This document shows, in pieces, positions 6,993 through 11,057 of a stretch of DNA of 11,057 nt. The position numbers and the translations under genes were made by a program. The notes under the pieces are model-generated. The model was not told the DNA's origin and searched no databases. It saw nothing but the letters and a program-made list of their open reading frames with translations. The stretch is from Clostridia bacterium (GTDB lineage Bacteria; Bacillota_A; Clostridia; Christensenellales; Borkfalkiaceae): the NCBI GenBank assembly GCA_017399665.1, contig JAFQBR010000034.1, positions 1 through 11,057 on the forward strand. Reading direction: 5' to 3'. Numbering within the stretch: the stretch's first letter is position 1; the number at the start of each line of letters is the position of its first letter.

Positions 6993-8023
6993 GCGAAATT
7001 AACGAAAATGCTATAAATATCCCCGTAGAAAAAGCTGAACAGGGCGATTATATTTTAGAAGTACAAAATCTTAAAAAGTATTTCCCCATAGAAAAGGATT
7101 TATTTGGTAATCCCACACGCTTTTTAAAGGCTGTAGACGACGTATCTTTTAAAGTAAAGCGCGGAACAACTTTGGGCGTAGTAGGGGAATCAGGTTGCGG
7201 TAAAACCACGCTTGGCAGAACTATTTTAAGACTTCACGATATTACAGGCGGAAGGGTGCTTTTTAACGGCGAAGATATTACCACTATGTCTAAAAAAGAG
7301 CTTCGCAAAAGAAGAACTCAGCTTCAGCTTATATTCCAAGATCCCTATTCAAGCTTGCCACCAAGAATGACGGTAGGTAACATAATTGCAGAAGCAGTTA
7401 AAGTCCACAATATAGTACCTAAGGAAGAAGTTGCTCAGCACGTTCGCGATATAATGAAAAAATGCGGACTTCAACCCCATTGGTACGACCGTTACCCCCA
7501 CGAATTTTCTGGCGGTCAGCGTCAGCGTATATGTATTGCTCGCGCGCTTGCGGTTAATCCCGAGCTTGTTATTTGCGACGAGCCCGTTTCTGCGTTAGAC
7601 GTATCAATTCAAGCGCAAATTATCAATCTTTTAAAAGACCTTCAAAACAAAATGGGTCTTACTTACTTATTCATCTCTCACGATTTGTCGGTAGTTAAAT
7701 ATATAACCGATAACATTCTTGTCATGTATTTGGGAAACGTAATGGAGCTTGGTAGCACGGATACAATCTTTGCTAATCCCTTGCATCCTTACACAAAAGC
7801 GCTGTTCTCTGCCGTTCCCGTTCCAGATCCGGATAGCAAGATGAACAGAATTATATTAAACGGAGATATTCCTTCACCTGCAAATCCCCCCGCAGGTTGC
7901 AAATTCCACACACGTTGTTCAGAATGTATGGAAATTTGTAAAGAATGCGCACCGGAATACGTAGAAGCGGAAGAAGGGCACTTCGTTGCTTGCCATTTAT
8001 ATAAAGCATACAATCAAAAATAA
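6989..8023 (+). CDS. oppF: Peptide ABC transporter ATP-binding protein OppF
   Basis: Second ATPase, 344 residues from the chosen ATG at 6989, which overlaps the oppD stop as ATGA and has GGGGAGGAA seven nt upstream of it. An in-frame TTG at 6959 would add ten residues but lies inside oppD without such a site. Motifs: Walker A GESGCGKT (66-73, Lys72), Q-loop Gln117 in FQDPYSSL, signature FSGGQRQR (173-180), Walker B LVICDEP (193-199, Glu198) and H-loop His231. After the Q-loop it reads SLPPRMTVG where the family usually has SLNPRMTVG. The C-terminal region has Cys304, 310, 317 and 335 at the same spacing as in OppD, the expected iron-sulfur ligands, plus Cys313 and Cys320. It is the last transporter gene, 108 nt before the next reading frame; no clear terminator follows. 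Confidence 0.97.
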   Translation: MSEINENAINIPVEKAEQGDYILEVQNLKKYFPIEKDLFGNPTRFLKAVDDVSFKVKRGTTLGVVGESGCGKTTLGRTILRLHDITGGRVLFNGEDITTMSKKELRKRRTQLQLIFQDPYSSLPPRMTVGNIIAEAVKVHNIVPKEEVAQHVRDIMKKCGLQPHWYDRYPHEFSGGQRQRICIARALAVNPELVICDEPVSALDVSIQAQIINLLKDLQNKMGLTYLFISHDLSVVKYITDNILVMYLGNVMELGSTDTIFANPLHPYTKALFSAVPVPDPDSKMNRIILNGDIPSPANPPAGCKFHTRCSECMEICKECAPEYVEAEEGHFVACHLYKAYNQK

Positions 8024-8084
8024 TATTCACACTAAAAGTCTTTATGTAAGCTAACGGCACAATAAAAAAATAATTTTACTTTCT

Positions 8085-8110
8085 CGCCCATAGCAAATTA
8101 GCCTTGGGCG
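8085..8110 (+). promoter_or_regulatory. GC-rich hairpin in the leader of the small membrane-protein gene
   Basis: CGCCCA (8085-8090) pairs with TGGGCG (8105-8110), and GC (8093-8094) can pair with GC (8101-8102) across two mismatches, closing an AAATTA loop. It sits in the 108-nt gap after oppF. No T run follows, so it is not a standard terminator. Its 3' arm runs straight into GGGGAG (8111-8116), upstream of the likely ribosome-binding site AAAGG (8119-8123) for the gene at 8132. It could tune translation, protect the downstream mRNA after processing, or stabilise the opp transcript end. No promoter could be assigned with confidence in the AT-rich stretch before it. Confidence 0.5.
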
Positions 8111-8131
8111 GGGGAGTGAAAGGTTTAAATA

Positions 8132-8368
8132 ATGAAAAAAGAAAAGAAGTCTAAACAGACATATATTGACGACGGGCACACCATTTATAGTATGGAACAG
8201 CTTGTTGGGCCAGAAAATTATAATAAGAAAGAAAAACGCGCTGCTCTTACAAAAAGGGAAAGACGGGCTGCAATAAAAGCGGCGTATCGCACCTATTTGC
8301 CAATGCTCTTAGGGGTTGTTATTTGCTTTTCACTTGCATTTTTGCTTATTTATTTCTGGTTAAAATAA
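8132..8368 (+). CDS. Small single-pass membrane protein of unknown function
   Basis: I do not recognise this 78-residue protein. Residues 1-52 are hydrophilic and very basic (many Lys/Arg, including KKEKKSK at the start and a run around KKEKRAALTKRERRAAIKAA). One hydrophobic span (about 55-77, from YLPMLLG to FLLIYFWL) ends at the C terminus. The positive-inside rule predicts a cytoplasmic N-terminal domain and a C-tail anchor. Support for it being real: a ribosome-binding site AAAGG eight nt before the ATG, clear coding-like composition, and only 12 nt to the protease gene, whose ribosome-binding site overlaps this gene's stop codon. The link to the protease suggests co-expression, possibly in export, folding or control of the protease or of the transporter, but no function can be read from the sequence. 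Confidence 0.85.
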   Translation: MKKEKKSKQTYIDDGHTIYSMEQLVGPENYNKKEKRAALTKRERRAAIKAAYRTYLPMLLGVVICFSLAFLLIYFWLK

Positions 8369-8380
8369 AGGAGTTTTACA

Positions 8381-11057
8381 ATGAAAACTAGAATATTATC
8401 AATTTTATTGGTTCTTATGATGATTTGTTCTTCGGCTGCATGCACAGACAAAAAACCAAATGCAAACAGCCAAGGCACAAGCGCATCTAACCAAACCACG
8501 GTTACAGAATCAAATGAATTACAGCTTTTAAAAAGTGATTTTAAATTACCTGAATCTGATATGGTAAACCGTATTAAAGCGGAATACCTTTTAGAAAATA
8601 AGGGATATAAATCAAACGACGAGGTTGTAGTTATGGTAGCGTTAGAGGGAAAATCACTTCTTGACCGCTATCTAGATGATTTTGCCTATGCTTACAACTC
8701 TGCTAGAGAGTTAGCAAGCTCAACCGTTGGTAAAAACATTATTCAGAATATAAAAGTAAAGCAAGAAGCGCTTATAAACGAGTTAACAGGTAAGGGACTT
8801 ATTCAAGAGGTTACCGCCACCTATAACACAATTATTAACGCAGTTGCAGTAAAAACAAAGTACGGCAATATGCAAGCGCTAGAAGATATCGCTCAAGTTT
8901 CTACCGTTATTATGTCTGAAACGTATAACTTACCCCAAGTAGCAACGGGTGGAACAGACGTTTCTGCTATTGAAAACGCCGTAGATATTTACGAAACGGG
9001 TATTTTTAAACCTGTTGGCGTAGATTACACAGGTAATAACACTTCTGTTGCTGTGCTAGACTCTGGCTTTGACTGCAGTCACTCTGTATTCTCAAACCAG
9101 CCTTCTAACCCAATGTTCACAATGAACGATATAGCAAAAGTGCTTTACGAAACAAAGGCAGCGGAAGCTACAAGCTCGCTTGACCTCGACGACGTTTATT
9201 ATAGCGATAAAATCCCCTTTGCTTACGACTATGCAGATAAGGATGCAGACGTATTCCCATACGATAGCGAACACGGTACTCACGTTGCAGGTATTATCGG
9301 CGGTCAAGACGATACTATCACAGGTATTGCAAAGGATACACAGCTTGTTCTAATGAAGGTTTTCCCCGACCTGGATTCAGGTGCGGAAACAGATGATATT
9401 TTACTTGCTTTAGAAGATGCAGTTTTACTTGGTGTTGACGCTATCAATATGTCTCTTGGTTCTGCCTGCGGTTTTACCCGTGAAGAGGACGGTAACAAGA
9501 TTAACGCTGTTTACGATAAAATCAACGAAGCGGGCATAAGCCTTGTAACTGCTGCAAGTAACGACTATAACTCTGCTTACGGCGGTGCAGAATGTAACAC
9601 TAACAAGGTTACTAACCCAGACAGCGCAACCGTTGGCTCACCTTCTACCTACATGGCTTCTTTATCAGTTGCATCTATTAGCGGTAAGAAGAGCAGATAT
9701 ATCGTTGCAAACAACGAACAAGTATTATTCTTTAACGAATCTAACTCAATTAACGGCAAGCCCAACGATTTCTTTGCTGAAATCGGCATTGGCTCTGGCG
9801 ATACAAAGACCTTTGAATACGTAACCATTCCCGGTAACGGCTTAAAGGTTAACTATTCTTCTCTTGGCGACAAGGTTAAAGGTAAAATTGCTCTTGTACG
9901 CCGTGGCGATAACACCTTCGAAGAAAAGGCTCAGCTAGCTAAGCTTGCTGGCGCTGTTGGTTGTATTATTTACAACAACGTAGAAGGCGATATACTTATG
10001 TCAATGGGTAAGTCAGACCATATTCCTACAATTTCTATTTCTAAGGAAGACGGCGCTATACTTGCCGCTAAATCAGAAGGTACTTTAGTTCTTTCAGATA
10101 GCAATAAAGCAGGTCCTTTCATGAGCGACTTCTCATCTTGGGGCCCCACCTCTGACCTTAAAATTAAACCTGAAATTACCGCGCATGGCGGAGATATTTA
10201 TTCTGCAGTACCTGGTGGCGGATACGATTACCAAAGCGGTACTTCAATGGCTTCACCCAACATGTGTGGCGCTATCGTGCTTATCAGACAGCACTTAAAG
10301 GAAAAATATCCAGAACTAGAAAGCAATCCCAAGCAGTTAACAGCTTTAACTAACCAATTACTAATGTCTACTGCAACTATCGTATTAAATCAACAGGGCA
10401 ATCCCTATTCTCCCAGAAAGCAGGGCGCGGGTCTTGCAAGCTTAAAGAGTGTTGTTAGCACGCCTGCATACATTACGGTAGACGGCATTGATAAAACAAA
10501 ATTAGAACTTGGCGACGATCCACAAAGAACGGGCGTTTACAAAATGGCGTTTAACGTTGTTAACACTTCAGATAGCGCTGTAGAATACGATATGTCTGTT
10601 CTTGCAATGACAGAAAGCGTTTCTACTTCAAATAAGGAATTCGTTGCTGAAAAATCACACATTTTATCAGGTAATACAAGCTATAAAGTTGTTCAAAACG
10701 GTAGCTTAGTTGGTAATACTCTTACTGTAAATGCAGGTCAAACTGCAAAGGTAGAAATTACTTATACTTTAAGTAAGGAAGATGCTGAATACATAACAAA
10801 CACCTTCCCATACGGTCAGTTCGTTGAAGGCTTTGTAAAGCTAAATTCAACAGCAGATAACGGTATTAACCTAAACGTACCATTCCTTTCTTTCTATGGC
10901 GATTGGACGGAAGCTCCTTTATTTGATAAAACCTATTACGAAGTAGAAAGCGAAGCTCATAACGGCGCTATTGACGAAGAAGATAAGCTTAAAGCAGACT
11001 ACTTTGCAACCACACCTTACGGTTCATATTATTATAACTACATCATTCCTCTTGGAA
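8381..11057 (+). CDS. Subtilisin-family (S8) cell-surface lipoprotein protease, C5a peptidase/lactocepin-like, 3' end cut off by window
   Basis: An extracellular serine endopeptidase; 892 residues are visible and the frame stays open at the right edge. The signal peptide ends in a lipobox, SSAA-C, with Cys21 as lipid anchor. A propeptide-like region follows (about 80-185, inhibitor-I9 style, ending YNLPQ). The catalytic domain shows Asp227 in AVLDSGFD, His298 in HGTHVAG, oxyanion Asn394 in TAASND, and Ser622 in GTSMASPN. A PA domain is inserted between Asn394 and Ser622 (about 450-575, containing KGKIALVRRG). After RKQGAGL come Fn3-like strands, with 'YGQFVEGFVKL' and 'FYGDWTEAP' as in C5a peptidases and lactocepins. 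Those relatives are usually held by LPXTG sorting signals, so a lipid anchor is a variation, though the C terminus is unseen. The ATG at 8381 has AAAGGAG seven nt upstream. Likely co-transcribed with the small gene before it. A role in feeding peptides to the adjacent importer is inferred. Confidence 0.96.
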   Translation, partial: MKTRILSILLVLMMICSSAACTDKKPNANSQGTSASNQTTVTESNELQLLKSDFKLPESDMVNRIKAEYLLENKGYKSNDEVVVMVALEGKSLLDRYLDDFAYAYNSARELASSTVGKNIIQNIKVKQEALINELTGKGLIQEVTATYNTIINAVAVKTKYGNMQALEDIAQVSTVIMSETYNLPQVATGGTDVSAIENAVDIYETGIFKPVGVDYTGNNTSVAVLDSGFDCSHSVFSNQPSNPMFTMNDIAKVLYETKAAEATSSLDLDDVYYSDKIPFAYDYADKDADVFPYDSEHGTHVAGIIGGQDDTITGIAKDTQLVLMKVFPDLDSGAETDDILLALEDAVLLGVDAINMSLGSACGFTREEDGNKINAVYDKINEAGISLVTAASNDYNSAYGGAECNTNKVTNPDSATVGSPSTYMASLSVASISGKKSRYIVANNEQVLFFNESNSINGKPNDFFAEIGIGSGDTKTFEYVTIPGNGLKVNYSSLGDKVKGKIALVRRGDNTFEEKAQLAKLAGAVGCIIYNNVEGDILMSMGKSDHIPTISISKEDGAILAAKSEGTLVLSDSNKAGPFMSDFSSWGPTSDLKIKPEITAHGGDIYSAVPGGGYDYQSGTSMASPNMCGAIVLIRQHLKEKYPELESNPKQLTALTNQLLMSTATIVLNQQGNPYSPRKQGAGLASLKSVVSTPAYITVDGIDKTKLELGDDPQRTGVYKMAFNVVNTSDSAVEYDMSVLAMTESVSTSNKEFVAEKSHILSGNTSYKVVQNGSLVGNTLTVNAGQTAKVEITYTLSKEDAEYITNTFPYGQFVEGFVKLNSTADNGINLNVPFLSFYGDWTEAPLFDKTYYEVESEAHNGAIDEEDKLKADYFATTPYGSYYYNYIIPLG

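Noticed and set aside
9092..9824. Several short frames (two on the -, one on the + strand) inside the protease gene
   Set aside because: The protease frame is continuous from 8381 to the edge, with all catalytic motifs in order; these are shadows.

Overview
The window looks like a chromosomal segment of a low-to-moderate GC Gram-positive bacterium, most likely an anaerobic Clostridia-type member of the Bacillota. This is inferred from the AT-leaning codon use, purine-rich Shine-Dalgarno sites before most genes, two proteins with lipoprotein signal peptides, and a C5a-peptidase/lactocepin-type subtilase. All genes lie on the + strand. No IS element, tRNA, rRNA, CRISPR array or phage gene is visible.

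Layout. (1) Positions 1-670: the C-terminal part of a surface-type beta-repeat protein whose start lies before the window. (2) Positions 671-929: a non-coding stretch with a terminator-like hairpin and the leader of the next operon. (3) Positions 930-8023: a complete five-gene oligopeptide/dipeptide ABC transporter operon in the classical order: solute-binding lipoprotein, OppB, OppC, OppD, OppF. The genes from oppB onward are tightly packed (gaps of 7 and 14 nt, then an ATGA overlap). (4) Positions 8024-8131: a short spacer with a GC-rich hairpin. (5) Positions 8132-8368: a 78-residue single-pass membrane protein of unknown function. (6) Positions 8381 to the right edge: a large subtilisin-family (S8) lipoprotein protease with propeptide, D/H/N/S catalytic residues, inserted PA domain and Fn3-like downstream region, truncated by the window end.

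Working together (inference): the lipid-anchored protease would cut proteins at the cell surface, the lipid-anchored binding protein would capture the peptides, OppB/OppC would form the channel and OppD/OppF would power import. This resembles the PrtP-Opp protein-feeding system of lactic acid bacteria, but here the protease is a lipoprotein next to the transporter genes. The most distinctive points are: a roughly 200-residue helical insertion in the binding protein; an 11-bp hairpin between the binding-protein gene and oppB; a second small hairpin that separates a good ribosome-binding site from the oppB start codon; six-cysteine C-terminal clusters in both ATPases; and the unknown small membrane protein wedged before the protease. 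I do not see a radically new system; the novelty lies in these details.
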